In this document: positions 7,406 to 15,455 of the stretch, piece after piece | Layout: the number at the start of each line of letters is the position of its first letter | Numbering within the stretch: the first letter of the stretch is position 1 | Assembly: GCF_029882185.1 (NCBI RefSeq) | Contig: NZ_JAOULD010000005.1 | Span: 1 to 64,000 of the forward strand | Length of the DNA: 64,000 nucleotides | Source of the DNA: Candidatus Nitrosopumilus sp. | GTDB taxonomy: Archaea > Thermoproteota > Nitrososphaeria > Nitrososphaerales > Nitrosopumilaceae | Direction of reading: 5' to 3' | The notes under the pieces: model-generated | Told to the model about the DNA's origin: nothing | Seen by the model: the letters and a program-made list of their open reading frames with translations, nothing else | Database searches by the model: none | Translations under genes and position numbers: made by a program

Positions 7406-8377
7406 CTAGTTTACTGTAACAATACCTGTCATCCATGGATGGACCATACAAAAGTAAGGGTATTCACCTGCTTCATCTAATGTAACTGAGAATGTGCCAC
7501 CTGCCATAAACAAACTGCTATCAAAGATTCCATCAGGACCGCCTGCTGGTGTTCCACTTGTAACTGTATGAGCTGCTGAATCATCATTTGACCAAGTAAT
7601 TTCTTCACCTGCTGAAACTATAACATGGTATGGAATGTAACATTCGTTTGTTGCATCACATCCAGGAACTCCAGAACCTTCTGGTAGAGATATCACTCCA
7701 TCATATGCTACTGGTTCTGATACTGCAACTTCTTTCTTTACCTCTGGTTCTGGTGCCTGCACTTCTTGTAGAACCTCTGGTTCTGGTGCAGCTTTCATAA
7801 TCTCTTCTTCAACTGAAACATCACCTACAATGATTTTACCTACCATTCCTTGTTCTCTATGACCTGGAACTGTACAAATGTAATAATAAACTCCTTCTTC
7901 ACCTGCAACAAACTCGGATGTTCCAGCCTGGCCTGGTTTAAGAGGATTGGATGCAGTTGCAACTTCACTTCCTGGAATAATTCCTCCAAATCCTTCTTCT
8001 TGGGCAGTCACACCAAAGGAGTGGAATGATCTACCATCATTGACAACATCAAAGACAACCTTGTCTCCAACTTCCATATTGATTGTTGGATTGTTATCAG
8101 GATCTCCTGGTAATGCGTTAAATGCCAAAGTCCTAAAGTCTGATGATTCAATAAATGAAAGAGCAGACATTATAGTTGCTCCAGTGTGTGCTGCTGGACC
8201 TGCTGACGCAGAATCTCCAGCCATCATTGCTACAACTGGGGCTGGTTCTGATATCCAATAGTCCCACATTCCAAAGAAGATTGCTCCACCTACAATGCAG
8301 ATACCCAACATGATTATCATCATTTTTCCAGTTCTAGCTGGAGTTGTTCTGTAAATTTGGGAATTATCGTGACTCAT
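7406..8377 (-). CDS. membrane-anchored protein with two plastocyanin-like domains
   Basis: This 323-residue protein has an N-terminal helix (about residues 19-38) placing the rest outside the cell. Cupredoxin domain 1 (about 75-180) carries a type-1 copper set: His in SFHSFGV, then Cys, His and Met in CTVPGHREQGM. A Glu/Pro/Val-rich linker (about 190-222) leads to domain 2 (about 225-323) with AHTVTSG and CMVHPWMTG, again His, Cys, His, Met. Both sites look intact. AGGAG (8387-8391, minus strand) is a good ribosome site before the ATG at 8377 and overlaps the end of coxA. It probably passes electrons to the CuA subunit of the same operon; that is inference. Confidence 0.88.
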   Translation of the reverse strand: MSHDNSQIYRTTPARTGKMMIIMLGICIVGGAIFFGMWDYWISEPAPVVAMMAGDSASAGPAAHTGATIMSALSFIESSDFRTLAFNALPGDPDNNPTINMEVGDKVVFDVVNDGRSFHSFGVTAQEEGFGGIIPGSEVATASNPLKPGQAGTSEFVAGEEGVYYYICTVPGHREQGMVGKIIVGDVSVEEEIMKAAPEPEVLQEVQAPEPEVKKEVAVSEPVAYDGVISLPEGSGVPGCDATNECYIPYHVIVSAGEEITWSNDDSAAHTVTSGTPAGGPDGIFDSSLFMAGGTFSVTLDEAGEYPYFCMVHPWMTGIVTVN

Positions 8378-8389
8378 TTCATAAATCTC

Positions 8390-9916
8390 CTAATGTGATG
8401 GGTTCTTTGCCTCAAATGGATAATAGTATTTCCCACCGACTCCAAATGGATCTTCGGTATTTGCAGGTTTTCCTCTTGCAGAACTGTAAATCATGTTTGC
8501 TAAGAATATTGCCATACTGACACCAATAATCATTGCACCAACTGTTGCAATTTGGTTCATAGCAATCCATTCTGGGATTGGTGGATAATCAAAAATTCTT
8601 CTTGGCATTCCATACAAGCCAAGTACGTGTTGTGTAAAGAATACCAATACAGTACCAACAAAGGACATGATAAAGTGAATCTTACCCATTGTTTCATTGT
8701 ACATTCTTCCAGTCACATATGGGAACATGTAGTATAGGAATCCAATTGAACCAAATGCAATTGTTCCCATCACAAAGAGATGGAAGTGTCCAACTACCCA
8801 GTATGTATCGTGTGTTGTAAAGTCTAACGGCATAGCGGCATTTGCAACACCACCTGCACCTGCAGAGAAGAATAATGCAATACCACCAACAGACCACATC
8901 ATTGGTGTTAAGAACTTGATTCTTCCATTCCACATTGTTGCTACAAAGTTGAATACGTGCATCGCAGATGCAGGAACTGCTGCTAGAGTTCCTACCATGA
9001 ATACGGTTTTTTCTGTAAATGACATTCCGGTTGCATACATGTGGTGTGCCCATGATGAGAAACCGACAATAGATAGCAAAACAAATGCAAAGACACCAGA
9101 GTTGTAACTGTAAATTGGTTTTCTTGAGAATCTTGGAATTATTTCATACATCATACCAATTGCAGGAATTACCAGTACATACACCTCAGGATGGAATGTA
9201 AACCAGAACAAGTGTGCATATGCTATTGGATCTCCTCCCATTGCAGGATTGAAGAATCCACTTACACCAAGTCTGTCAGTAAGTAGCATTAAGAGCGCTG
9301 CAGCAAATGTTGGAATTGCGACAAGGATAATCAAAGATGAGGATAAGAAAGACCATGCCAACAATGGAACTTGTCCAATTGACATGTCTGGATGTTTACA
9401 TTTTAGAATTGTAACGATAAAGTTGATTGCTCCTAATACGGATGAAATACCTAGAATCTTTAATCCAAAAATCCACATGTCAGCAGCTGGACCAGGAGCA
9501 CTGATGATAGAGTATGGCGGTGTTGCATACCAAGTAAAGTCTGCAAAGCCTAGCCAGATGAGTGCTCCACCAGGAGGAATCATCCAAAATGCAATTGCAT
9601 TGAGTTTTGGATATGCCATGTCTTTGTATCTAACCATAATTGGAACATAATAGTTACCAACTGCAGATGCAAATGGAATGATAAACAAAAAGATTAACGT
9701 TGTTCCATGAACTGTAAAAATTCTGTTAAAGGTCATTGCATCACCAATAATTTGTGCACCTGGTAAGAACAACTCTGCTCTGATTGCAAGAGCCAATGCT
9801 CCACCTAAGAACAAGAATCCTAGGGATGTAATTAGATAAAGTAAACCTACATCAGTATGATGTGTTGAAAACATTATTTGCCAAATTGGACGTGGCTTTT
9901 GTAATTCAAGAACCAT
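8390..9916 (-). CDS. coxA: haem-copper terminal oxidase subunit I
   Basis: Catalytic subunit of the proton-pumping oxygen reductase, with about 12 membrane helices in 508 residues. FTVHGTTLIFLF holds the low-spin haem His. FHPEVYVLVIP (about 240-250) has the CuB His crosslinked to Tyr and the proton-relay Glu. SSWAHHMYATGM (about 285-296) carries the two other CuB His, and GHFHLFVMG (about 375-383) the two remaining haem ligands. The HPEVY tyrosine places it with A-type oxidases. The canonical K-channel lysine position reads VPASAMHVFN, with no Lys. The start is preceded by GAGGAG eight bases upstream. Confidence 0.95.
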   Translation of the reverse strand: MVLELQKPRPIWQIMFSTHHTDVGLLYLITSLGFLFLGGALALAIRAELFLPGAQIIGDAMTFNRIFTVHGTTLIFLFIIPFASAVGNYYVPIMVRYKDMAYPKLNAIAFWMIPPGGALIWLGFADFTWYATPPYSIISAPGPAADMWIFGLKILGISSVLGAINFIVTILKCKHPDMSIGQVPLLAWSFLSSSLIILVAIPTFAAALLMLLTDRLGVSGFFNPAMGGDPIAYAHLFWFTFHPEVYVLVIPAIGMMYEIIPRFSRKPIYSYNSGVFAFVLLSIVGFSSWAHHMYATGMSFTEKTVFMVGTLAAVPASAMHVFNFVATMWNGRIKFLTPMMWSVGGIALFFSAGAGGVANAAMPLDFTTHDTYWVVGHFHLFVMGTIAFGSIGFLYYMFPYVTGRMYNETMGKIHFIMSFVGTVLVFFTQHVLGLYGMPRRIFDYPPIPEWIAMNQIATVGAMIIGVSMAIFLANMIYSSARGKPANTEDPFGVGGKYYYPFEAKNPSH

Positions 9917-9965
9917 TAGTTAATCTCCTCAATGTTTACCAATGAAAGTTGTGATAAAAGCGTTG

Positions 9966-10397
9966 TCAAGATGATGGATCCTCCACAATCAATTTTCCTC
10001 TCATGTTATAGTGAATCAATCCACAGTATTCTCTGCATTGAATGTCATGTTCTCCTGCATCAGTTGGAGCAAACCACACTGTGTTTACTCTGCCAGGAAT
10101 CGCATCCATCAAAACTACATAATCGTGAATATTAAAAGAATGATTAACGTCTTTAGAGTGAATTTCAAATTTGTAAGCTTTACCAACTTCTACATGTAGT
10201 TCACCGGTTTCTTTAGTTCCATCTTCATGTTCAAAAGTCCAGAACCATTGCTGACCAGTTACAATAATCGTTTCAGCATCTTCTGGGGAATGTTCAACTA
10301 ATCGTTCTGCTTCCCAAGCTTCGGCACCTACCCAAACCATTAGAGCTACAACAACACCGATGTAAATCCATTCAGGCCAATTAGAGTGTCCTCCCAT
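9966..10397 (-). CDS. coxB: terminal oxidase subunit II, CuA domain with second membrane helix
   Basis: Receives electrons from a copper protein and passes them to subunit I. The 143 residues begin with one membrane helix (10-24), then VTGQQWFWTFEH (46-57), the subunit II aromatic patch. The complete CuA ligand set follows: H86, C121, E123, C125, H129 and M132 in CREYCGLIHYNM. The first transmembrane helix usual for subunit II is missing here and appears to be encoded by the gene directly upstream. Two bases separate that gene's stop from this ATG, so translation is probably coupled. Confidence 0.92.
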   Translation of the reverse strand: MGGHSNWPEWIYIGVVVALMVWVGAEAWEAERLVEHSPEDAETIIVTGQQWFWTFEHEDGTKETGELHVEVGKAYKFEIHSKDVNHSFNIHDYVVLMDAIPGRVNTVWFAPTDAGEHDIQCREYCGLIHYNMRGKLIVEDPSS

Positions 10398-10399
10398 GA

Positions 10400-10660
10400 T
10401 TACCAGTCCGTGCCCTCATATGGTGTTGGCTTTGCTTTAGGATGAGATTCTCTGAATCTCCAGCATTGCCAAATAATTGTTCCAGATACTACTGCACCAA
10501 CAGTAAATCCGACTGTCATTAATCGATAAAATAAATTCCAAATAACTACTCTACGATCAAGATATTCACCAGGCTCATCACCAGCTGCAAATACCAAGTC
10601 TACAGCTGGAACTATCATTAAAACTGCCAATACCAAAAGCAACCCAACGAATTTCTTCAT
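10400..10660 (-). CDS. oxidase subunit II, N-terminal helix as a separate protein
   Basis: This 86-residue protein opens the oxidase operon. It has a signal-like hydrophobic start (residues 4-26, ending VFAAG), a short external stretch EPGEYLDRR and a membrane helix (about 43-65), and ends CWRFRESHPKAKPTPYEG. That order (signal, helix 1, then an arginine-rich loop with prolines) is how normal COX2 chains begin, before helix 2 and the CuA domain found in the next gene. The two frames differ, with TAA then ATG between them. It could instead be a separate small oxidase subunit, but the match in order makes a split subunit II more likely. Confidence 0.7.
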   Translation of the reverse strand: MKKFVGLLLVLAVLMIVPAVDLVFAAGDEPGEYLDRRVVIWNLFYRLMTVGFTVGAVVSGTIIWQCWRFRESHPKAKPTPYEGTDW

Positions 10661-10688
10661 AGTAATTGAATGACGTGAACTATAATTT

Positions 10689-10698
10689 CTATTTAAGG
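10689..10698 (-). promoter_or_regulatory. TATA-like box of the oxidase operon
   Basis: Read on the minus strand this is CCTTAAATAG, 29-38 bases before the ATG at 10660. It predicts a transcript with a leader of a few bases that covers all five oxidase-operon genes down to ctaA. Confidence 0.5.
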
Positions 10699-10715
10699 GT
10701 TTTCAAGATTATTAG

Positions 10716-11339
10716 CTACCAACCCTGATCGAATCGAGAAGGATGCATTACATTCAATCCAGAAAGGGAGAATTTCCGTTCTTTTTCCCTAAAGATGTTA
10801 AGAGAGGCATTTGCAATGATCAGTTCAAAGAGATTAGTAGCAGATAAATCGACAATTGTTGAAAGCATTGCTTTTATTGGATCCATATGGGTCACTAGGA
10901 CAACATTTTCGTCTGGATGTTTTTCAGCTACATGATTTACTATTCCTAAAACTCGTTTTTTGACTTGATCAAATGTTTCTACTCCATTGTGAGCAATTTC
11001 CAATTCACCTTTATAGAATTTCATAAAGACATTACCATGACTAGTAAAGATCTTATCATAAGGCATTCCAGTAAATTTTCCCATATCAAGTTCAATTAAA
11101 CGATCATCAATTGTTACATCAATTGAATTATGTTTTCCAACAATTTCAGCAGTGTGTTTTGCTCTTTGAATGGGACTAGAATAAATTGCTGAGACATTCA
11201 TGTGTTCAAGTAATTCAGCAGTATGTTCTGCTTGTTTGATTCCAGTTTCAGTTAATGGGATACCTTCTGTTCGTCCAGCTAGAATTCTTTCAGTGTTATT
11301 TTTAGCTTGTCCATGTCTAAGAAAGATAATCTGTCCCAA
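10716..11339 (-). CDS. histidine phosphatase family protein (PGM-like)
   Basis: A 207-residue member of the phosphoglycerate-mutase/acid-phosphatase superfamily. The catalytic RHG is at residues 8-10 in FLRHGQAKNN, followed by GRTEGIPLTETGIKQAE, the usual substrate loop. SSPIQRAKHTAEIV (about 54-67) holds the second arginine and VLVTHMDPIKA (about 147-157) the second catalytic His. This could be a cofactor-dependent mutase, a sugar-phosphate or nucleotide-sugar phosphatase such as CobC-like enzymes; the motifs do not decide. It is transcribed away from npdG across a 52-base gap. Confidence 0.8.
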   Translation of the reverse strand: MGQIIFLRHGQAKNNTERILAGRTEGIPLTETGIKQAEHTAELLEHMNVSAIYSSPIQRAKHTAEIVGKHNSIDVTIDDRLIELDMGKFTGMPYDKIFTSHGNVFMKFYKGELEIAHNGVETFDQVKKRVLGIVNHVAEKHPDENVVLVTHMDPIKAMLSTIVDLSATNLFELIIANASLNIFREKERKFSLSGLNVMHPSRFDQGW

Positions 11340-11391
11340 TTTGATCGATTTTCAAATAAAGATAATAATAACATTGTTAGATAGATAAATC

Positions 11392-12063
11392 ATGAAAATA
11401 GGAATTATCGGTGGAACTGGTGGAATGGGTAAAGGATTTGCTTTGAGATGGTCACAAAACAATGATGTAATAGTTGGCTCTAGAGATGCTGCAAGAGCAT
11501 CAGATTCAGCTGTAGAATATACAAACTTGGCAAAAGAAGCATTTGGTGAAATCAAAGGATCAATTACAGGAAATGATAATGTTTCAGTTGCAAAAGAAAG
11601 TGATGTTTTAATTTTATCAATTCCATATGAGAATATTGATTCTGTATGTTCAGGAATTTTATCACAAGTCAAAGATAGTTGTGTTGTAGTATCACCAATT
11701 GTTCCAATGACAAAAACAGATGTAGGGTTTGAATGCGTTTCAATTAAAGAAAACAAACCATTCTCATACAAACTTGTCTCAGAACATATGAAAGATAAAT
11801 CAAAACTTGTTTCAGCATTTCATGTAATTTCTGAAAAAAAACTTGTCAATCCAACTCTAGAACTAGATTATGATATCTTTGTTTGTGGAGATGATATGGA
11901 ATCAGTTACAGTTGTAAATAGCTTAATTGATCAAATCAAAGGATTAAGATCAATATACTTGGGACCAATCGAATTATCATATCTTGCAGAAATGTCTACC
12001 CCATTGTTGCTCAATGCGATGATTAGAAACAAGATAAAGAATCCAGGCATCAAAATTATCTGA
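11392..12063 (+). CDS. npdG: F420-dependent NADP reductase
   Basis: Moves hydride between coenzyme F420 and NADP. The protein of 223 residues starts with the nucleotide loop IGIIGGTGGMGKGFALRW (about 3-20) and GSRD (about 30-33), where Ser and Arg favour NADP over NAD. VLILSIPYENI (about 75-85) and FHVISEKKL follow the known NpdG plan, and the C terminus has LGPIELSYLAEMSTPLLL, the subunit-contact helix. The length matches archaeal NpdG. It starts a cluster with a small membrane protein and an FMN/F420-binding-fold protein, consistent with F420 metabolism. Confidence 0.85.
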   Translation: MKIGIIGGTGGMGKGFALRWSQNNDVIVGSRDAARASDSAVEYTNLAKEAFGEIKGSITGNDNVSVAKESDVLILSIPYENIDSVCSGILSQVKDSCVVVSPIVPMTKTDVGFECVSIKENKPFSYKLVSEHMKDKSKLVSAFHVISEKKLVNPTLELDYDIFVCGDDMESVTVVNSLIDQIKGLRSIYLGPIELSYLAEMSTPLLLNAMIRNKIKNPGIKII

Positions 12064-12075
12064 GTCTCATTTATC

Positions 12076-12309
12076 ATGAGTCACGAGTATTATAGACGGG
12101 GCAGAAATTGGTTTACAGCCATAGGTGTGTTGTTTTGCGTGATGGGAGGAATAGTTCTTGTTCAACAATTATTGATTTGGGGAATAGATTTTGTGGGAGA
12201 TTTTTTGTTTAATGCTGAATTTACAAACGAAAAAGTTTCAGTTGCAATGATATGTTTTGGATTTTTTATGATAGCATTAGGATTTAGAAAACATGAACAA
12301 AAAATATGA
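12076..12309 (+). CDS. small two-helix membrane protein
   Basis: A 77-residue protein with a polar start, MSHEYYRRGRNW, and two hydrophobic helices at about 13-37 and 55-70 separated by an acidic loop (FNAEFTNEK). It ends FRKHEQKI. It begins 12 bases after npdG and its last 17 bases overlap the next gene, so all three are probably one transcript. I do not recognise the family. Confidence 0.6.
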   Translation: MSHEYYRRGRNWFTAIGVLFCVMGGIVLVQQLLIWGIDFVGDFLFNAEFTNEKVSVAMICFGFFMIALGFRKHEQKI

Positions 12310-12694
12310 ATTTCTATCAGAACAAAAAATATTACATTTAGCTACAATAGGCAAGAACAAAACCCCCCATATCTCACCAGTTTGGTATAGGTATAGTAGT
12401 AAAAAATTCTATATTGGGACAAACACAAGCAGGCAAAAAATTAAAAACATCAAAAAAAACAGCAGAGTTTCATTTTGTGTAGATGTAGGGATTAATGCTC
12501 CAAATATCTATGGAGTGATGGGGCAAGGAAATGCCAATCTTATTTTAGAAAATTCCAAAGTTAAATCAATCGCAAAAAAGATTCTTTTGCGATATTTTAA
12601 GACACTTGAGAACAAATCAGCAATAGAATTACTAGATGATACTGATTGTATTATTGAGATAATTCCAGATAAAGTTACAGTTTGGAATTACTGA
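12293..12694 (+). CDS. pyridoxamine-5'-phosphate oxidase-fold protein (FMN or F420 binding)
   Basis: A 133-residue split-barrel protein. LSEQKILHLATIGKNKTPHI (residues 7-26) and VWYRYSSKKFYIGT are the first strands of the PNPOx fold, and NTSRQKIKNIKKNSRVSFCVD (starting about residue 47; the last part is strand 4) holds the phosphate-binding Arg/Lys. DCIIEIIPDKVTVWNY closes the barrel. Actinobacterial and archaeal relatives bind F420 or FMN and reduce quinones, biliverdin or similar compounds. The gene overlaps the previous one by 17 bases and follows npdG, which leans toward F420. The substrate is unknown. Confidence 0.7.
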   Translation: MNKKYEFLSEQKILHLATIGKNKTPHISPVWYRYSSKKFYIGTNTSRQKIKNIKKNSRVSFCVDVGINAPNIYGVMGQGNANLILENSKVKSIAKKILLRYFKTLENKSAIELLDDTDCIIEIIPDKVTVWNY

Positions 12695-13863
12695 GTTACA
12701 AATTCTTCAATTTTATTCATTGCTGAATCTAATATTTTGAGATCAGGAAGATATACTAGTCTGAAATGTCCACTGCCGTATTTTTCTCCAAATCCAGAAC
12801 CATGAACAGTAAGCACACCTTTTTCTTCCAATAATTTTGTAACAAATTCTTTGTCAGTTCCAAATCTAATATCTTCAATTTTTGGAAATGCATAAAATGA
12901 TCCCTTTGGATTCGGACATGATAATCCAGGTATTTCATTTAGTCGTTTAACAACAAAATCTCGATGTTTCTTCATTTCTGAAACAAAGGTGCCAATGTAA
13001 TCCTGAGGTCCGCGAAGAGATTCCAAAGCTGCATATTGTACAGGAAGACTAGTTGCAATTCTCACTCTTGCTAATTTTGGAAGATGTTCACGTAATTGTT
13101 CAAGTTGCGGTGATTGATTAAATGCAATGTAGCCTATTCTCCAACCAGACATTAGGTGTACTTTTGAGAATCCGTTTAGAACAATAACTGGAGAGTCTCC
13201 GGCAACTTTTCCAATTCCTACAAATTTTTCATCAAATACGATTTGATCATAAATCTCATCACAGATGATGTAGAGATTGTGCTGATTTGCAATATTTACT
13301 AGTTCTTTGAGTGCATTTTCATTAAACACAACACCTGTTGGATTATTTGGGCTGATTAGACATATAGCTATAGTCTTTGATGTGATTTTGGATTTTATAT
13401 CTTCAATATCAGGAGTTGAATTATTCAGATCTACTGCAAACTCTACAGGAACACCACCATGTAATCTAACGTATGAAGCATATGGAGGATAGTAAGGTCC
13501 TGGAAGCAATACCTCATCTCCTTCTTCAACAATCGATGAAATCACCATATCAAGTCCTTCTGAAACTCCATTAGTGATCAAAATATCATCAGCTCCAATT
13601 GATAGTCCTTTTACATTTTCTTTTTTAGCGATCTCTTGTCTTAATTCTAAAAGACCTTCAGATGTCGAATAGAAATTATCTCCTCTGTTAATTGCATCAA
13701 TCAAAGCTTGTTTTACATTATTTGGAGGTTGAAATCCAAACTGGACAGGATCACCAATGTTAAGATAATCAACTTGTATTCCTTTTTGTTCTACTTTTCT
13801 AGCAGCAAGTACGATATCTCTAATTGCATATTCTACTCCAACAACTTTTTTTGATACCTTCAA
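12688..13863 (-). CDS. class I/II PLP aminotransferase, alanine-aminotransferase-like
   Basis: Fold-type I aminotransferase of about 391 residues. Visible signatures are LNIGDPVQFGF near the N terminus, ITNGVSEGLDMV, SPNNPTGVVF, CDEIYDQIVFD and the PLP lysine in NGFSKVHLMSGWRIGY (about residue 232), then RLVYLPD at the end. This pattern fits archaeal AlaA-type enzymes; aspartate or other 2-oxoacid specificity cannot be excluded. A GTG start at 13920 would run into the tRNA-Arg gene, so I prefer the TTG at 13863, with TAAATATC about 20 bases before it. The coding ends of this and the previous gene overlap by 7 bases, convergently. Confidence 0.82.
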   Translation of the reverse strand: MKVSKKVVGVEYAIRDIVLAARKVEQKGIQVDYLNIGDPVQFGFQPPNNVKQALIDAINRGDNFYSTSEGLLELRQEIAKKENVKGLSIGADDILITNGVSEGLDMVISSIVEEGDEVLLPGPYYPPYASYVRLHGGVPVEFAVDLNNSTPDIEDIKSKITSKTIAICLISPNNPTGVVFNENALKELVNIANQHNLYIICDEIYDQIVFDEKFVGIGKVAGDSPVIVLNGFSKVHLMSGWRIGYIAFNQSPQLEQLREHLPKLARVRIATSLPVQYAALESLRGPQDYIGTFVSEMKKHRDFVVKRLNEIPGLSCPNPKGSFYAFPKIEDIRFGTDKEFVTKLLEEKGVLTVHGSGFGEKYGSGHFRLVYLPDLKILDSAMNKIEEFVTQ

Positions 13864-13907
13864 AGTATCTAGACAGATATTTACACCTGTTAAAATCTTA
13901 CTTGTTT

Positions 13908-13982
13908 GGACTCGTTGCACAGTCTGGATAGTGCGAGCGGCTTCGAACCGCTAGGTCGAGGGATCGAAGCCCTCCGAGTCCT
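13908..13982 (+). tRNA. tRNA-Arg (anticodon TCG)
   Basis: The plus strand folds with acceptor GGACTCG/CGAGTCC, D stem GCAC/GTGC, anticodon stem AGCGG/CCGCT with loop CTTCGAA (TCG, arginine CGA), and T arm GAGGG-ATCGAAG-CCCTC. The discriminator appears to be T, which is uncommon. It overlaps the longest possible frame of the opposite-strand aminotransferase, which therefore must start further in. Confidence 0.92.
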
Positions 13983-14024
13983 TTAGATTATCTTATAAAG
14001 TAAATAATTTCTCAGCATGATGAA

Positions 14025-14516
14025 TTGAAGATATCTCCATTCAAAATTGGATTGATATTGATAATAATAGGAATAGTTTGGACAGTGATTATTTTTGATG
14101 AGACTGGAAAAAAATATGATGCAGTAGTTCTCAAAGAATCAAGTTCTTTTCAAACAAAACAGGAATTTTCAGGTATAGGTATAGGATATTTCAAATTATA
14201 CATGCCTGAATTTTCAGGAGAAGAAGTGTTTGTTCAGATTTTAGATACGAAAGATAATGTGATTCAAGAACAAATGGTTCAGACAAAAATGTCAGTAGGA
14301 TATTTTGATTTTAATGAAGACGGCAAATATACAATGAAAATTACAAACATTGGAAAAAACCCAATTAATCTAAAAACAGAATTTGGAAATACAAACTCTC
14401 AGAAAATGTTTGCATCAGGGATAATGATATTTGTTGGAGCAATAATCATTATGATAGTATCATACGTTAAAATTAAAAATTATAGTATAGAGCAACCAGA
14501 GGAAAATATTTCATAG
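14025..14516 (+). CDS. membrane protein with an external beta domain between two helices
   Basis: The 163-residue chain has a helix at about 7-24 (IGLILIIIGIVWTVIIF), an external segment of about 100 residues rich in strands (FKLYMPEFSGEEVFVQILD, then MKITNIGKNPINLKTEFG), and a second helix at about 131-150. The C terminus is acidic. The TTG at 14025 is the likely start; an ATG at 14016 just upstream is out of frame and stops at once. It converges with the next gene, overlapping by 37 bases at the coding ends. No family recognised. Confidence 0.6.
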   Translation: MKISPFKIGLILIIIGIVWTVIIFDETGKKYDAVVLKESSSFQTKQEFSGIGIGYFKLYMPEFSGEEVFVQILDTKDNVIQEQMVQTKMSVGYFDFNEDGKYTMKITNIGKNPINLKTEFGNTNSQKMFASGIMIFVGAIIIMIVSYVKIKNYSIEQPEENIS

Positions 14517-15073
14517 ATTTGGATACATTGGATTGTATGTCCAAAGAATAATACTAGATTAAAAATCAGCCAAGTTGTAAAAAATAAAAATGCTATAATC
14601 GAGAAAGGCAAGAATATTTTGAGTCTTGTATGCTCTCTATTTTTTAATATCAATACTGCCCCCAATGATGCAAGAACTAGTCCTAACTCTAGTGGTTGAT
14701 GCGACCATGAAATTAATCCATCAATTCCAAAAACATCATGAGACAAAGAATCACCAAAGCCTGAAACAATCTGTAAGATAGATCCTAAAATTACCAGTTT
14801 GATTCCAGTTTTTAGAGAACCGCGAACTGATTTTCTAATTACTAGTATGCCTCCCATTATTGCTGCACAACTAGTCATGGAAACTCCAAAATACACTACA
14901 ACATGAGAAGGACTCCAAAAGAATTCAGGTTCTTTTTGAATATGAGATATGGCATCCCAAAATCCCGCTGAAACAATCACAATAGGACCAATTACTGCTA
15001 AAATTGATGCAAGTGAAACAAGCGTACTAGATTTTGCAATTGCTGAATTTGATAATTTTTGAATCAGTTTCAT
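14480..15073 (-). CDS. multi-pass membrane protein, unknown
   Basis: A 197-residue protein with about five hydrophobic helices, roughly at 17-38, 55-77, 88-107, 128-143 and 153-177. Loops contain conserved-looking polar groups: HIQKEPEFFWSPSHV between helices 1 and 2, and SHDVFGIDGLISWSHQP before helix 4. The His residues could bind metal or haem, as in some redox membrane proteins, but no known motif is met. The last residues, CIQIYEIFSSGCSIL, overlap the opposite gene. Confidence 0.6.
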   Translation of the reverse strand: MKLIQKLSNSAIAKSSTLVSLASILAVIGPIVIVSAGFWDAISHIQKEPEFFWSPSHVVVYFGVSMTSCAAIMGGILVIRKSVRGSLKTGIKLVILGSILQIVSGFGDSLSHDVFGIDGLISWSHQPLELGLVLASLGAVLILKNREHTRLKIFLPFSIIAFLFFTTWLIFNLVLFFGHTIQCIQIYEIFSSGCSIL

Positions 15074-15170
15074 TTTGTTTTTATAATATTATTGGATTAT
15101 TTGAGATATTGTAAGAGTAACATTTGAAAAATTCAACATGATAGGTAATTTTATGAATTAACTATATTAG

Positions 15171-15431
15171 ATGAGACAATCTAGTCTGATTATGAGTCCA
15201 GGTATAGGATTGATGAAGAGGCGCCTAGAAAAAGAAAAAGATGCAATTGCACTGGCAATTTCAGGCATTGCAAAAAAATATGATGTAAAACCAGAAGATA
15301 TCAAAACATTGGAAACAAAGTATCATAATGATGCAGGGGATTGGTATGTTGCATTAGGATGGAATGAGAAAAAGGCGATAATTCAGATGGATTCAGTGTT
15401 AGGTATAATAACAGAAATCAAAGAAATTTAA
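15171..15431 (+). CDS. small conserved-looking soluble protein, unknown
   Basis: An 86-residue protein. After a variable start (MRQSSLIMSPGIGLMKRR) comes a charged helix, LEKEKDAIALAISGIAKKYD, then a strand-rich end with DWYVALGWNEKKAIIQMDSV and GIITEIKEI. The start could also be the ATG at 15192 (MSPGIG) or 15213 (MKRRLE). The gene is followed 24 bases later by a short-chain dehydrogenase on the same strand. I cannot name the family. Confidence 0.5.
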   Translation: MRQSSLIMSPGIGLMKRRLEKEKDAIALAISGIAKKYDVKPEDIKTLETKYHNDAGDWYVALGWNEKKAIIQMDSVLGIITEIKEI

Positions 15432-15455
15432 TTATCAAGAGTTTTTTAAAATATT

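Noticed and set aside
8694-9053. Long minus-strand frame inside coxA
   Set aside because: It is an alternative frame of the oxidase subunit I gene, rich in Cys and Trp as expected from a shifted reading of a membrane protein.
10398-10402. Programmed frameshift joining the two subunit II genes
   Set aside because: There is no slippery run at the junction, and the second gene has its own ATG next to the stop, so coupled translation explains the arrangement.
13864-13920. Extended N terminus of the aminotransferase (GTG at 13920)
   Set aside because: The extension enters the tRNA-Arg gene on the other strand and adds residues with no counterpart in the family.
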